Notes: generated by a model from the sequence alone, not told the origin. A stretch of 64,000 bases of DNA from Thermoactinomyces mirandus (GCF_013868055.1 NZ_JACEOL010000025.1:62001-126000), one strand, 5' to 3'. Counted from the stretch's first letter, positions 43,377-53,363 are shown. Numbers and translations: made by a program.

Positions 43377-44582
43377 TCAGGCACCGTGCGTTTGGATGGC
43401 AGTGCCGGTTGAACCTGCCTTGCGGTGACGTTTGAGGAAACGTTCCATGCGGGAAAAAGCTTTTTCCAGTTTTTCGATCGATGTTGCGTAAGAACACCGG
43501 ATATGGCCGGCGCCATTTGAACCAAATACATCCCCGGGGACAACCGCCACTTCTTCCTCGATCAGCAGTCGTTCGGCAAAGGTTTGAGCATCCATGCCAG
43601 TCACCGAAATTGAAGGAAAGACATAAAATGCCCCCTTCGGTTCGTGGCATGGAAGCCCCAAATCCTGAAAAGCTTTTACCACCAGACGGCGCCGGCGGTC
43701 ATATTGGGAAACCATGGCCTCACATTCAGTCAATCCGTTTCTGAGTGCTTCCAAAGCAGCAATCTGGCTCGTGATGGGGGCGCACAGAGCCGTATACTGA
43801 TGGATTTTCAGCATCCCTTGCAACAAGGGTCCGGGCGCGGCCGCATAGCCGATTCGCCAGCCGGTCATGGCAAAGGCTTTTGAAAAGCCGTTAATGAGAA
43901 TAACCTGTTCTTTCATGTCCGGCAGGGAAGCGATTGAAACGTGATGGCCCTTATAGGTCAATTCGCTGTAGACTTCATCCGAAATGATCAGGATGCCTCT
44001 TTGTTTTACCCATTTGGCAATGGGCAGCCAGTCTTCCCTGGTCATGATCGCGCCTGTCGGATTGTTTGGATAATTGACAATCAGCGCTTTGGTCCGGGGG
44101 GTTACCCGTTTTTTCAGTTCATCGACGTTCAGCTTGAATCCGTGACGGGCATGAGTCGGGACAGGAACCGATTTTCCGCCTGCCAGTTCGACACAAGGAG
44201 TGTAGGAAACATAACAGGGTTCCGGTACCAGAACTTCATCACCGGGAGCTAGAATGGCCCGGAAAGCGAGATCGATGGCTTCACTGGCGCCAAAAGTGAC
44301 CATAATCTCGTTATTCGTATAAGAGAGTTCATACCGATCAGCCAGATAGCGGCAAATTTGTGAAATAAGTTCCGGCATGCCCTGGTTGGAAGTGTATGAA
44401 GTCTGTCCTGTTTCCAGAGAAGTGATCGCTGTGTCGCGGACGTGCCAGGGGGTTGTGAAATCAGGCTCCCCGACGCCAAGGGAAATCGCATTCGGGTTCT
44501 GGCTGACCAGATCAAAAAAACGGCGTATTCCGGACGGCGCAAGATTTTTTACCACAGGAGACAATTTATCATCGAGGTTCAT
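43377..44582 (-). CDS. alaT: Class I aminotransferase (AlaT/YugH-like)
   Basis: This 401-residue PLP enzyme of fold type I has VNYPNNPTGA, IISDEVYSEL, the PLP Lys in INGFSKAFAMTGWRIGY, and a C-terminal RCSYATS with the carboxylate-binding Arg. Pairing with an Lrp-type regulator overlapping its start by 4 nt is the alaR-alaT (yugG-yugH) arrangement of Bacillus, in which AlaT is the alanine transaminase. The substrate is inferred from that synteny. Confidence 0.82.
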   Translation of the reverse strand: MNLDDKLSPVVKNLAPSGIRRFFDLVSQNPNAISLGVGEPDFTTPWHVRDTAITSLETGQTSYTSNQGMPELISQICRYLADRYELSYTNNEIMVTFGASEAIDLAFRAILAPGDEVLVPEPCYVSYTPCVELAGGKSVPVPTHARHGFKLNVDELKKRVTPRTKALIVNYPNNPTGAIMTREDWLPIAKWVKQRGILIISDEVYSELTYKGHHVSIASLPDMKEQVILINGFSKAFAMTGWRIGYAAAPGPLLQGMLKIHQYTALCAPITSQIAALEALRNGLTECEAMVSQYDRRRRLVVKAFQDLGLPCHEPKGAFYVFPSISVTGMDAQTFAERLLIEEEVAVVPGDVFGSNGAGHIRCSYATSIEKLEKAFSRMERFLKRHRKAGSTGTAIQTHGA

Positions 44583-45073
44583 GGAGTAATCACCAACCGT
44601 TGATCTTGTTCGGGATCGTCAAGGATAATCCCGTCTTCCTTGTATTTTTTCATGACGAAATGGGTTGTGGTGCCAACGACGGAATCAAGTGGAGCCAGCT
44701 TTTGTGAGACAAAACGCCCCACGCTTTCCAGGGTGTCCACTTCGATGGCGACAGACAGGTCGTAAGCCCCCGACATCAGATAGACACTGCGCACTTCGGG
44801 GAACTGGTAAATCCGCCTGGCCAGCGCGTCAAAACCGAAGCCTTGTTGGGGAGTCACCTTCACGTCAATCAGTGCGGAAACCTTCTGGATCCCGGCTTTC
44901 TGCCAGTTGACCACTGCCTTGTACTTTAGAAGAGTCCCCGTTTCCTCCAGTTCCGAAATCAGTGTTTCAATGGTATCCTTGCTTTCTCCCAGCATAATTG
45001 CGATTTTGTCTGCGGATAACTTGGCATTCTCATTAAGTAAAGAAAGGACTTCTTGTTGTAGGGAACAATTCAT
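44579..45073 (-). CDS. alaR: Lrp/AsnC-family regulator (AlaR/YugG-like)
   Basis: This 164-residue protein has an N-terminal HTH (EVLSLLNENAKLSADKIAIMLGESKDTIETLI) and a C-terminal RAM/AsnC ligand domain (SALIDVKVTPQQGFG ... YLMSGAYDLSVAIEV). ATG 45073 follows GCGAGGAAGTGTTTA; an upstream extension of 50 codons has no support. It probably regulates its own operon in response to an amino acid. Confidence 0.85.
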   Translation of the reverse strand: MNCSLQQEVLSLLNENAKLSADKIAIMLGESKDTIETLISELEETGTLLKYKAVVNWQKAGIQKVSALIDVKVTPQQGFGFDALARRIYQFPEVRSVYLMSGAYDLSVAIEVDTLESVGRFVSQKLAPLDSVVGTTTHFVMKKYKEDGIILDDPEQDQRLVITP

Positions 45074-45169
45074 TAAACACTTCCTCGCTATAAATTGGTT
45101 TTTAAATATTGAAATCATTATAACAGAAGAGAAATAAGAATCAAAAACCGGCTTCCCCTCTCCCGGACA

Positions 45170-45213
45170 AACAAAAAAGCGGCTGTCCCCTGGTAGTGAC
45201 AAACCGCTTGAAA
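45170..45213 (-). terminator. Terminator of putB
   Basis: CAAGCGG ... CCGCTT stem followed by TTTTTTGTTT on the minus strand. Confidence 0.75.
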
Positions 45214-45239
45214 GCGCATACAAAAAGGTGATTAAGAGG

Positions 45240-46172
45240 TCAATTGCGAAACATATTTTTCAAAATGAAAAAGACATTGGCAGGGCGTTCGGCCAGCCGC
45301 CGTGTAAAATAGGGATACCAGTCTTTCCCGTAGGGAGTGTAGACGCGCACTTTATACCCTTCTTTAACCAATTCCCGCTGCAATCCGTTGCGGACACCGA
45401 ACAACATCTGGAACTCATATAGATCATCCGGAATATTTTTTTCCTTCAGCCATTTCTTCAAATGATTGATAATCGCTTCATCATGTGTTGCAATTGCTGT
45501 ATAATTTCCATTTTGCAAATGCAGTTTTACCAGTCTGATAAAGTTGTCATCCACGTCTTTTTTATTGGGGAAGGCAACCCTTGCCGGTTCTTTATAGGCT
45601 CCTTTAACAATGCGCAGGTTTGTGTTCTTTTTACCAAGCTCCAGTACATCCTGTTCCGAACGGTAAAGGTATGTCTGGATCACCAACCCAACGTGTTCTT
45701 TTCCGTACCGGTCGAGCAATGTATTGAAAATGCGCAATGTTACGTCTACGCGTGGTGAATCTTCCATGTCAATGCGCAGAAAGTTATTGGTTTCTTTGGC
45801 TTTTCTGGCAATTTTGTCAACATTTTCAAGACAGAATTCTTCATCAATATCAAGCCCCAATTGTGTCAACTTTACGGAAACATTGGAGTCAACCCCGGAC
45901 GATTGGATGGCATCCAGAATATCAATGGATGCCTGTGTTGCAGTGGTGGCCTCTTCCCGGCTTTCCACGCTTTCCCCCAAATGATCCAACGCGACGACAA
46001 GACCTTCCTTGTTCAGGCCTTCCACAACTTCCACTGTTTTTGGCAGGCTTTCCGCAGCCACAAAGCGGGCCGCTCCCCATTTCATGCCGTAACGGGACAC
46101 TACCGATGTAACCGCTTTATTTCCGGCCAAACCCAAAACCAATTTTCTTGACAAAGACAATGTGGTCACCAA
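45240..46172 (-). CDS. putB: Proline dehydrogenase
   Basis: The 310-residue FAD enzyme oxidises proline to pyrroline-5-carboxylate. ALDHLGESV, SVKLTQLGLD, LRIDMEDSP, VIQTYLYRS, RIVKGAYKEP and the C-terminal YGKDWYPYFTRRLAERPAN are monofunctional PRODH motifs. The start codon is uncertain: TTG 46172, GTG 46169 and TTG 46160 are all in frame behind AAAAGAAAG. It is divergent from rocA, which takes the next step. Confidence 0.93.
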   Translation of the reverse strand: MVTTLSLSRKLVLGLAGNKAVTSVVSRYGMKWGAARFVAAESLPKTVEVVEGLNKEGLVVALDHLGESVESREEATTATQASIDILDAIQSSGVDSNVSVKLTQLGLDIDEEFCLENVDKIARKAKETNNFLRIDMEDSPRVDVTLRIFNTLLDRYGKEHVGLVIQTYLYRSEQDVLELGKKNTNLRIVKGAYKEPARVAFPNKKDVDDNFIRLVKLHLQNGNYTAIATHDEAIINHLKKWLKEKNIPDDLYEFQMLFGVRNGLQRELVKEGYKVRVYTPYGKDWYPYFTRRLAERPANVFFILKNMFRN

Positions 46173-46273
46173 CTTTCTTTTAAAAATTTATTAATTAATT
46201 AACATTAAACAGGGAAAATCACTTTCATTATAGAGTTTATAATGAAATTAAACAATAGTTTGCTATTTAGGAA

Positions 46274-46302
46274 TTGATGTAAAAAGGTTTGTAGGTTACA
46301 AT
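46274..46302 (+). promoter_or_regulatory. Sigma-A promoter of rocA
   Basis: TTGATG (46274-46279) and TACAAT (46297-46302) are 17 nt apart, 39 nt upstream of the start codon. Confidence 0.6.
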
Positions 46303-46341
46303 TATTAACAAGGCACTTATTCGTTGAGGAGGGGTTTATCA

Positions 46342-47886
46342 ATGATCGAATACAGAAACGAGCCGTTCACCGATTTTTCCAAAGAGGAAAACCGCACCGT
46401 TTTTGAAAGCGCTTTAAAGAAAGTAAGGTCTGAGCTTGGTAAAGAGTATGACATAATCATTGGCGGAGAACATATTAAAACAGACAGAAAAGTTCAATCA
46501 ATCAATCCGTCCAGCGTGGATGAAGTTATCGGGATCATCTCCCATGCTGATGAAGAGCTTGCCGAAAAAGCAATGCAGACGGCAGCCAAAACTTTCGAAA
46601 CCTGGAAAAGGGTATCTCCCGAAGCGCGGGCCAGCGTCCTGTTCAAGGCAGCGGCTGTTTTGAGACGCAGAAAACATGAATTCTCATCCTGGATGGTGCT
46701 TGAAGCAGGAAAAAGCTGGCCTGAAGCCGATGCCGACACTGCCGAAGCGATTGATTTCATGGAGTTTTACGGACGGGAAATGATTCGTTTGAGCCAACGT
46801 CAGCCGCTTGCCCGGATTCCGGGGGAAATCAATAATCTTTACTATATTCCGTTGGGAGTTGGCGCCATTATTCCGCCATGGAACTTCCCGCTTGCGATCA
46901 TGGCAGGAATGACGACAGCCGCGGTTGTTGCCGGAAACACGGTGGTATTGAAACCGGCTTCTCCGACCAATGTGATTGCGGCCAAATTTATGGAAGTTTT
47001 GAAAGAAGCAGGATTGCCTGATGGCGTTGTAAACTATTTGCCAGGATCGGGAAGTGTTGTCGGGGAGTATCTTGTCACCCATCCATTGACCCGCTTTATT
47101 TCCTTTACCGGTTCAAAAGAAGTAGGCTTGCGAATCAATGAACTGGCGGCAAAAATGGTGCCGGGCCAAAAATGGATCAAACGCGTCGTGGCTGAAATGG
47201 GCGGAAAAGACGCGATCGTTGTTGATGATGATTGTGACCTTGAGCTGGCGGTTGATGCAATTGTAAAATCGGCCTTTGGCTTCTCGGGACAAAAATGTTC
47301 GGCTTGCTCCCGTGTAATCGCCCATGAAAAAATCTATGACGAACTGTTGGAAAAAGTTGTTGCCAGAACCAGGGAATTGAAAGTGGGCGAAGCACAAACC
47401 CCGGGGATCGATCTGGGACCGGTGGTAGACGACAAGGCGTACAAGAAAATTCTGGACTATATTGAAATCGGCAAAGGAGAAGGGCGCCTCATGGCAGGCG
47501 GCGGCAAGGCGGAAGGCAACGGGTATTTTATCCAGCCGACGGTTATTGCCGACGTAGATCCGAATGCCCGCATTGCCCAGGAAGAAATCTTCGGCCCTGT
47601 GGTTGCTTTCATTAAAGCAAAAGATTTTGATGAAGCCCTGCAAATTGCCAACAATACCGTATATGGCCTTACCGGATCTGTCATCAGCCGTAACCGCTGT
47701 CATCTGGAAAAAGCGCGCAAAGAGTTTTTTGTCGGAAATCTGTACTTCAACCGCAAATGTACAGGTGCCCTTGTCGGAGTTCATCCGTTTGGCGGATTCA
47801 ACATGTCGGGTACCGATTCCAAAGCTGGCGGTCGTGATTATCTCCTCCTTTTCACCCAGGCACAGGCCGTGTCTGAACAGTTATAA
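46342..47886 (+). CDS. rocA: L-glutamate gamma-semialdehyde dehydrogenase (pyrroline-5-carboxylate dehydrogenase)
   Basis: This aldehyde dehydrogenase of 514 residues has PPWNFPLAI, the FTGSKEVG turn, the catalytic Glu in [15 protein letters not shown] and the catalytic Cys in [14 protein letters not shown]. It converts glutamate semialdehyde to glutamate with NAD, completing proline degradation with putB. ATG 46342 follows TGAGGAGGGGTTTATCA. Its length equals Bacillus RocA. Confidence 0.95.
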   Translation: MIEYRNEPFTDFSKEENRTVFESALKKVRSELGKEYDIIIGGEHIKTDRKVQSINPSSVDEVIGIISHADEELAEKAMQTAAKTFETWKRVSPEARASVLFKAAAVLRRRKHEFSSWMVLEAGKSWPEADADTAEAIDFMEFYGREMIRLSQRQPLARIPGEINNLYYIPLGVGAIIPPWNFPLAIMAGMTTAAVVAGNTVVLKPASPTNVIAAKFMEVLKEAGLPDGVVNYLPGSGSVVGEYLVTHPLTRFISFTGSKEVGLRINELAAKMVPGQKWIKRVVAEMGGKDAIVVDDDCDLELAVDAIVKSAFGFSGQKCSACSRVIAHEKIYDELLEKVVARTRELKVGEAQTPGIDLGPVVDDKAYKKILDYIEIGKGEGRLMAGGGKAEGNGYFIQPTVIADVDPNARIAQEEIFGPVVAFIKAKDFDEALQIANNTVYGLTGSVISRNRCHLEKARKEFFVGNLYFNRKCTGALVGVHPFGGFNMSGTDSKAGGRDYLLLFTQAQAVSEQL

Positions 47887-47895
47887 GGAAAGCAA

Positions 47896-47933
47896 AGAAA
47901 AGGAACCGGATGGAAGCCGGTTCCTTCTTTGAA
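47896..47933 (+). terminator. Terminator of rocA
   Basis: GAACCGG ... CCGGTTC stem followed by CTTCTTT. Confidence 0.75.
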
Positions 47934-48028
47934 CTTGTCATTTCACCGGAAAGGGGTGAATGGAACGTACAAAACGAGAAATTTCGTACAAAGATGATTC
48001 AAGACTTTCTCATAGTAAGGAGACAGGT

Positions 48029-48592
48029 TCAGCCCTTGATTCTGGCAAAATCATATAATTTACCAGCCAGTCTGCGCATTGGCATTTGATTCAGCATCAG
48101 CCATGCATAATCGGTTACTTCCTCTTCCTGTAAGACTACCTTTTCAGCAGAAACCAAACGGAAGGCAAACCGAACATCGGCATGCCAGTGTTTGGGCTCT
48201 CCTTTTTGCGGGTTTTCCGGTATATCGTGCAAATCAATATCAATAGGTACATTCGCTGGCAAGATCAGTTTGAGACAATTTGATTGAATGCCTGTTTCCT
48301 CGAATGCTTCTCGCATACTGGCAGCAATCAGTGAATCATCCGCATCTTCACAATGCCCTCCGGGAAGAAGCCAGGTGTTCAAAATCTTGTGCCTGACATG
48401 CAGAACCCTATTGTCTCCATTCATAATCACGGCACTCGTCGTTACATGACCAGGTAAATTGGAACGTGACGTAATATTATGAGAAGTATTCATTGCTTTT
48501 AATAGAGGTTGGAGAAATTGCATGTCGGAACGGGTAAACTTCTCAGAGTACGCTGCAATTGCCTGAGTGATCTCTGAAAGTGGAATACTCAT
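48029..48592 (-). CDS. Nudix hydrolase
   Basis: This 187-residue protein has the Nudix helix in GGHCEDADDSLIAASMREAFEETGI. The REAFEETG part is canonical; the first Glu is replaced by Asp and the preceding loop is one residue longer. Substrates of this subgroup are unknown. It lies directly downstream of the adenosylhomocysteinase-like gene (21 nt), so the two are probably one operon. Confidence 0.85.
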   Translation of the reverse strand: MSIPLSEITQAIAAYSEKFTRSDMQFLQPLLKAMNTSHNITSRSNLPGHVTTSAVIMNGDNRVLHVRHKILNTWLLPGGHCEDADDSLIAASMREAFEETGIQSNCLKLILPANVPIDIDLHDIPENPQKGEPKHWHADVRFAFRLVSAEKVVLQEEEVTDYAWLMLNQMPMRRLAGKLYDFARIKG

Positions 48593-48613
48593 TGGATTGA
48601 TTTGTCACCTCCT

Positions 48614-49732
48614 TTAGCGGTTGAAATAAGCCAGCCAGGTATCAGCAATAATCTTTCTGTCAGCATCAGCTACAGTATACAATCCCGGAGCTAAATCTTC
48701 GGTGATTTTTGAGATAGCAACAAGAATTTCAGCTTGTACCAGATAGATGTATGGCCCTACAACAGCTCCATGTAAAAAGTTAACCGCATTTCCATCCGCA
48801 AGAACATAAAAATAGTGCCCTACCGTTGAATAACGACTAACATGCGGTGCGACTGGAGTTATTTGATAAACTGAAGTAAGCCCGGCTAGTTCCAGTTCAT
48901 CTTCTGATGATGTTACAGAAGCTACATAAGCACCATTTTTGATATTTGCAAAGTCTTCCTTGAGTAGAGAGTGATTACCTGTTGCACAAATAATAACTCC
49001 AGCACGAGATAATGCATGCTTTTTTTCTCGCACCACGTGATAACCAGCTGCTTTGGCCTGTGTCATTCGAACTGGATCCTTATCAAAAACAGTAACTCTC
49101 ATATTTCTTGTATAAAGCATCTGGGCAATGGAACTACCTAGTTTACCATAGCCAATGACACAAGCTTCCATCCCGGCGAGAACGTCTCCACGACCTCGTA
49201 CAAGCATCTCAACAGAAAAAGCTATTGACTGCCCAACAAGATAGTCTTCAGGAACTTTAAGTCTGCTTCGGGCAACACTGAAAATAGGACAAGGCAAGTT
49301 ATCTAACTCTAAATAACGTTTATAACCATTTTCGGTATCTTCAACTACACCTATAATGCGTCCTGAAAAAACTTCTGCCAACTCATTTAAAACCCCTGCA
49401 TAATAACCTCCAACATCAAGTAAGATGATATCTTGACCTTTTGCTCGCTTTTCTAAATAATCCAAGGCTAAGTCTATTTTAGAGAATAGTTGTCTACTTA
49501 AAGTGTCGACTTTTGTTATTTTACGAACTTCTTGAAGTGCATCTTCATTAATACTTTTTGGTTTTGGTAATACAGCTATCAGTTCGGTTTGCTCTGCAAC
49601 AGCCCTCACAAAAGAGGGACGTTCCGGTAATAGGTGTGTAATTAAAAAACTGCTAAAACGGTATTGGGCTGGAAATTTTCGGATAATATCTTGAAAAAAT
49701 GAATCTAGATGAGTGATTTCAAAATGTTCCAT
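48614..49732 (-). CDS. S-adenosylhomocysteinase-like NAD-binding protein (372 aa)
   Basis: The C-terminal half carries a Rossmann segment like that of adenosylhomocysteinase (MEACVIGYGKLGSSIAQML ... VTVFDKDPVRMTQAKAAGY ... ICATGNHSLLKEDFANIKNGAYVASVTSS). The N-terminal half is divergent and the protein is shorter than true SahH (~430), so the activity may differ. ATG 49732 follows TCAGGAGTTGTTTTT. It forms a probable operon with the Nudix gene. Confidence 0.72.
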   Translation of the reverse strand: MEHFEITHLDSFFQDIIRKFPAQYRFSSFLITHLLPERPSFVRAVAEQTELIAVLPKPKSINEDALQEVRKITKVDTLSRQLFSKIDLALDYLEKRAKGQDIILLDVGGYYAGVLNELAEVFSGRIIGVVEDTENGYKRYLELDNLPCPIFSVARSRLKVPEDYLVGQSIAFSVEMLVRGRGDVLAGMEACVIGYGKLGSSIAQMLYTRNMRVTVFDKDPVRMTQAKAAGYHVVREKKHALSRAGVIICATGNHSLLKEDFANIKNGAYVASVTSSEDELELAGLTSVYQITPVAPHVSRYSTVGHYFYVLADGNAVNFLHGAVVGPYIYLVQAEILVAISKITEDLAPGLYTVADADRKIIADTWLAYFNR

Positions 49733-49853
49733 AAAAACAACTCCTGATTTTATCTTTCTGCTTTTTTTCCAGCTTGTCCGTACCGATGCGCACCAAGACA
49801 TGCAGCGTCTTGGTGGTATCATTCCACCAAAAAGAAAGTTCCTTCTCCTCCAC
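49719..49853 (-). CDS. Possible small protein (44 aa) leading the adenosylhomocysteinase-like operon
   Basis: A GTG at 49853-49851 has AGAGGTG 6 nt upstream. The product (MEEKELSFWWNDTTKTLHVL...) is charged and reads like protein. It overlaps the next start by 14 nt, which suggests translational coupling. No family is recognised. Confidence 0.38.
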   Translation of the reverse strand: MEEKELSFWWNDTTKTLHVLVRIGTDKLEKKQKDKIRSCFYGTF

Positions 49854-49942
49854 GATCTTCACCTCTGACTTTGATTCAGAAAAAACCGTGTTATAATATT
49901 GATTACCTTGTTTTTTTGCTGAGCCGCATTGTTGGCTTTTTT

Positions 49943-50233
49943 TTATCCCGCAAAAATATCAAACGACTTTCCGGCAATGATAATCTTTCCTTCCTCAATC
50001 TCTCCATGAACCACATCAATTAACGGCATCTTGACAATGACTTCCCCGTCTTTCAGAAGCTCTACGATCTTTACCCTGCGCAATGGCTTAAGGTCTATGT
50101 CGCATGTGATACAAACCTGATGCTGGCTTACTTCCTGTACTTCTTCATGATGGAAATCGATATACGGATGCTGCTTCAGTTCATCCATAAATGGCTCAAC
50201 TTCATCGGCTTGTCCCTGGACAGAGAGTTTCAA
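49943..50233 (-). CDS. Hypothetical DUF3970-like protein (96 aa)
   Basis: The start is TTG 50233, behind GAAGGAGGATAAGAAA. The N-terminus MKLSVQGQADEVEPFMDELKQ and the later PLIDVVHGEIEEGKIIIAGKSFDIF suggest a small beta-alpha fold as in DUF3970, with weak certainty. It has no membrane segment. Confidence 0.55.
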   Translation of the reverse strand: MKLSVQGQADEVEPFMDELKQHPYIDFHHEEVQEVSQHQVCITCDIDLKPLRRVKIVELLKDGEVIVKMPLIDVVHGEIEEGKIIIAGKSFDIFAG

Positions 50234-50515
50234 TTTCTTATCCTCCTTCTATAATTTTATCCACAGCTGCAAAGCATCGTTTTGCATTTTCTGAATTTCG
50301 TACCCAAATTATAGGTTAATTTTTAAAGAAGATTCAATATTCTCGTTGTTTAATGTCAGGTTTATACAAATGCTTAAATCCATTTATCATACCTTGCTTT
50401 TCCTTTTGATTTCATAGGTATAAACAAATTTGTTTAAGATGAACAATAAACAATCCGATTTTTCTAAATAAATGGTAATATGAAAAACAGTAAGCTGATT
50501 CAAGGTGGGATGTGA

Positions 50516-51868
50516 ATGGAGATTGACCTGAAAGATGATGCGATTCGTTATGTCTTGCGAAAAAGAAGGAAGGAACTGAATAAAAGCATGGATGATTTGC
50601 AAGATCATCTTATCTCCAAAGGAACAATCAGCAATATTGAGAAGGCAAAAGGAAAAGTCACACCCAAAATGATTGAAATCTACCTGGAGAAACTGGGCTT
50701 GACCGAAGATGAAGTCGTCAACCTGGCAAACGAAGCCACCAAAGAAATGAGCGAATATTATGACCAACTGGAAATTATTGAAACCATCATCGATCGCAGT
50801 TATCTTCCAACCGCTAAAAAACAGTTGCAAAAGTTCCAATTTGCCGATTATTATCCCTTGACTCCTTACATATGCTACTTGCAAGGCAAGATTTGCTATG
50901 AAGAAAAGCAGTATGACCAGGCGGAAGACCATTTTTACCATGCAATCAAGCTTTGCCATCATTACCGCTTCCGCCCGAAGGACAATATCGTGGCTGCCTG
51001 TTATGCTGAATTGGCCCGCTGCAAGTATTCTCGGGAACATGTGGATCAGGCAATTCAATTGGTAAACCTGGGTTTGGATCGTTATGATGAAACAAAACGG
51101 AAAAAAGGGGTTAAGTACAGACTGCTGGGAAATAAAATTTTGTACTTGCTGAGATCTTCCCAGGAAGATCAGGCTGCCCGCCTGTTGGACATAGTCTGGC
51201 CGGAAGTGGAAAAACTGGATCACAGTTATGTAGATTATCCGGTGTTGAATCTGTACAAGTTCCGATCCATTATTTTACGGGATCAGAACTTGTTTACTGA
51301 GGCCTTACATTATTGCAACGAAGGCCGGCGGATTGCCAAAAGCCGCTGGAGCAGCAATATTGGACGTTATCTTGATTTTCTCATTATTGCCGGGAGCATT
51401 TTTTTAATGCAAAAAGAGTTTCAAAAAGCTTATGACCGCTTTCAATTAACAATTGATTCAGACCCCGATTTTCGCTCTCCCCGCAGGCATGTCGAGGCTT
51501 ATACGTACCTGGGTATCTTATTCAACTCAAGGCAGGACTGGCAACAAGCCTCTACCTATTTGGATAAAGCAATGAAAATTGAACGGGAACATCCAGATCC
51601 TTTCCGATTGACGAAACTGCTTATTGTCAGGGGAAATGTCCATCACCTGCAAAGGCAGTACTCCAAAGCCTTGTCCTATTACCAAAAAGCAGTCCATCTT
51701 TCTGAAAAATACAGGTACAAGCAACGGCAATATACAGCCTTATTGAAATTAGCCGACTGTTTTGATAATCTGGACGAGAAAGAAAAATTTCGCGACTGCC
51801 TGGAAAGAAAATTCCATCTGGAAAAAGAACTCCACCTGAAAAGCGAGGTTGAGATTTATGAAATTTAG
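50516..51868 (+). CDS. RRNPP-type regulator: XRE HTH plus TPR repeats (450 aa)
   Basis: An HTH at ~10-65 (IRYVLRKRRKELNKSMDDLQDHLISKGTISNIEKAKGKVTPKMIEIYLEKLGL) is followed by TPR units to the end, with TPR-typical YLQGKICYEEKQYDQAEDHFYHAIKL and ALSYYQKAVHLSEKY. This is the peptide-sensing regulator architecture. ATG 50516 follows AAGGTGGGATGTGA. Its stop overlaps the start of a 20-codon peptide gene, the classic arrangement of a receptor and its pheromone. Confidence 0.85.
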   Translation: MEIDLKDDAIRYVLRKRRKELNKSMDDLQDHLISKGTISNIEKAKGKVTPKMIEIYLEKLGLTEDEVVNLANEATKEMSEYYDQLEIIETIIDRSYLPTAKKQLQKFQFADYYPLTPYICYLQGKICYEEKQYDQAEDHFYHAIKLCHHYRFRPKDNIVAACYAELARCKYSREHVDQAIQLVNLGLDRYDETKRKKGVKYRLLGNKILYLLRSSQEDQAARLLDIVWPEVEKLDHSYVDYPVLNLYKFRSIILRDQNLFTEALHYCNEGRRIAKSRWSSNIGRYLDFLIIAGSIFLMQKEFQKAYDRFQLTIDSDPDFRSPRRHVEAYTYLGILFNSRQDWQQASTYLDKAMKIEREHPDPFRLTKLLIVRGNVHHLQRQYSKALSYYQKAVHLSEKYRYKQRQYTALLKLADCFDNLDEKEKFRDCLERKFHLEKELHLKSEVEIYEI

Positions 51869-51920
51869 CACATTGCCTATCCCTTCCTGTCTTGTTGGTG
51901 ACGACGATGACCAGGATTAA
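51858..51920 (+). CDS. Candidate signalling peptide MKFSTLPIPSCLVGDDDDQD
   Basis: ATG 51858 lies 11 nt inside the 3' end of the regulator gene, in another frame; AAGCGAGGTTGAG provides a weak ribosome binding site. The 20-residue product has a hydrophobic/Pro core with one Cys and an acidic tail. A Phr/NprX-like role is inferred from position. A second mini-frame follows at once (51921-51950, MMGDDDDTE), repeating the GDDDD tail, and then a terminator. Confidence 0.5.
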   Translation: MKFSTLPIPSCLVGDDDDQD

Positions 51921-51964
51921 ATGATGGGTGACGATGACGATACCGAATAGACTTTATCTCTCTT

Positions 51965-51998
51965 GAAACAGGGAAAAATATTTCCCTGTTTTTTTATT
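51965..51998 (+). terminator. Terminator of the RRNPP regulator-peptide operon
   Basis: AACAGGGAAA / TTTCCCTGTT stem followed by TTTTTT. Confidence 0.92.
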
Positions 51999-52173
51999 TT
52001 GTAAAACAAGAGAAAGTTCGTTTTTAATGATCCATAATCTTCTAGACCTAGACAAAATTTTGTTAAAATAGAGATAACAGATTTTTTGATGGTACTTAAA
52101 TATTAAGTTGTTTACGAATAATTATATAATTAAGGGGTACTAAATATTAATTATATTTAAGGGGGAGTACACT

Positions 52174-53324
52174 ATGGAAAATAAGTTTTTTCTGAGCAAA
52201 GAGAGCAATCTAAAGTAAAAACTGCAATTTTGATGAAATACTTTGATGCTTGGTCAAAAGTTATGATTCCACGATCACGCTATAAAAGATTAGGTTATAT
52301 AGATTTATTTAGTGGACCAGGGAAATATGAAGATGGAAACAAATCAACGCCACTTCTTATCTTAGAGAAATGTATTAATAATGAAAAATTACGAAAACAG
52401 ATAGTAACCGTCTTCAATGATGCGAATCCAAAATTTTGTCAGAAGCTCAAAGAAAATATTGAGGCATTGCCAAATATAAATTTATTAAAATATAAGCCTA
52501 AAATCATGAATAAAGAAGTTGGAGATGAAGTTGCGAAAATCTTTTCAAAAATAAGTTTAATACCGACTTTGGCTTTTATAGATCCCTGGGGATATAAAGG
52601 ATTAACAACCAACTTAATAAAAGCACTTATAAAAGATTTTGGTTCAGACTGTATTTTTTTCTTCAACTATAACAGAATTAATATGGGTATTAATAACCCA
52701 ATAGTAAAAGAGCATATGAATGCTCTCTTCGGAGAAAAAAGGGCAAATCAATTGCGATTGACCATAAAAAAGATGGAACAAGAAGAAAAAGAATTATTTA
52801 TAGTTAATGAACTTGCTGAATCTTTATCAGATAATCGTAAAAATTATGTTTTACCTTTTCGATTTCTTGATGAGCAAAAAGATAAAACAAGTCATTATCT
52901 TATCTTTGTCTCCAAACATTCTCTTGGATATACTATTATGAAGGAAATTATGGCAAAACAAAGCACCATAACAGATGACGGTGTTGCCAACTTCTCATAT
53001 ATACCAGTAAAACATAGGGAAAAATATATGAATGTTCAATTATCTCTTTTGTCATTATATGAGAGGCCATTGGACGCTTTAGGTAAAGAGTTAATAGATG
53101 AATTTAAAGGTAAGACGTTAACAGTAAAAGAAATATTTGATATGCACCATATTTGGAAACCATTTACTTTAGCTAATTATAAAGAGGCACTTCGCAGGTT
53201 AGAAGAAGATGGACTTATTTTGGCTGATCCACCATCTGAAAAAAGACGATTGAGGAAAGGGGTAAGAACAATGGGAGATACAGTTAAAATTACTTTCCTG
53301 AATCAGAACGGATGTTCCTCCTGA
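52174..53324 (+). CDS. tcmP: Three-Cys-motif partner protein TcmP with apparent frameshift in a T tract
   Basis: TcmP proteins have MKYFDAW ... YIDLFSGPGKYEDG...STPLLIL near the N-terminus and FIDPWGYKGL in the middle; both are present. The natural start ATG 52174 (behind GGGGGAG) reads MENKFF and then shifts out of frame at the T6 tract 52186-52191. One more T would continue as SEQREQSKVKTAILMKYFDAW and give 383 residues. As written, only a start at 52230 (TTG) or 52233 (ATG) gives an N-terminally shortened protein. The gene is AT-rich relative to its neighbours. It is always found with a three-Cys-motif protein, here the next gene. Confidence 0.82.
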
Positions 53325-53363
53325 AAGTGTATTTTATTATATAATACGCCTAGGAGGGATAAT

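Noticed and set aside
50387-51223. 278-codon minus-strand frame opposite the second RRNPP regulator
   Set aside because: It is hydrophobic-looking shadow of TPR coding DNA; no ribosome binding site.
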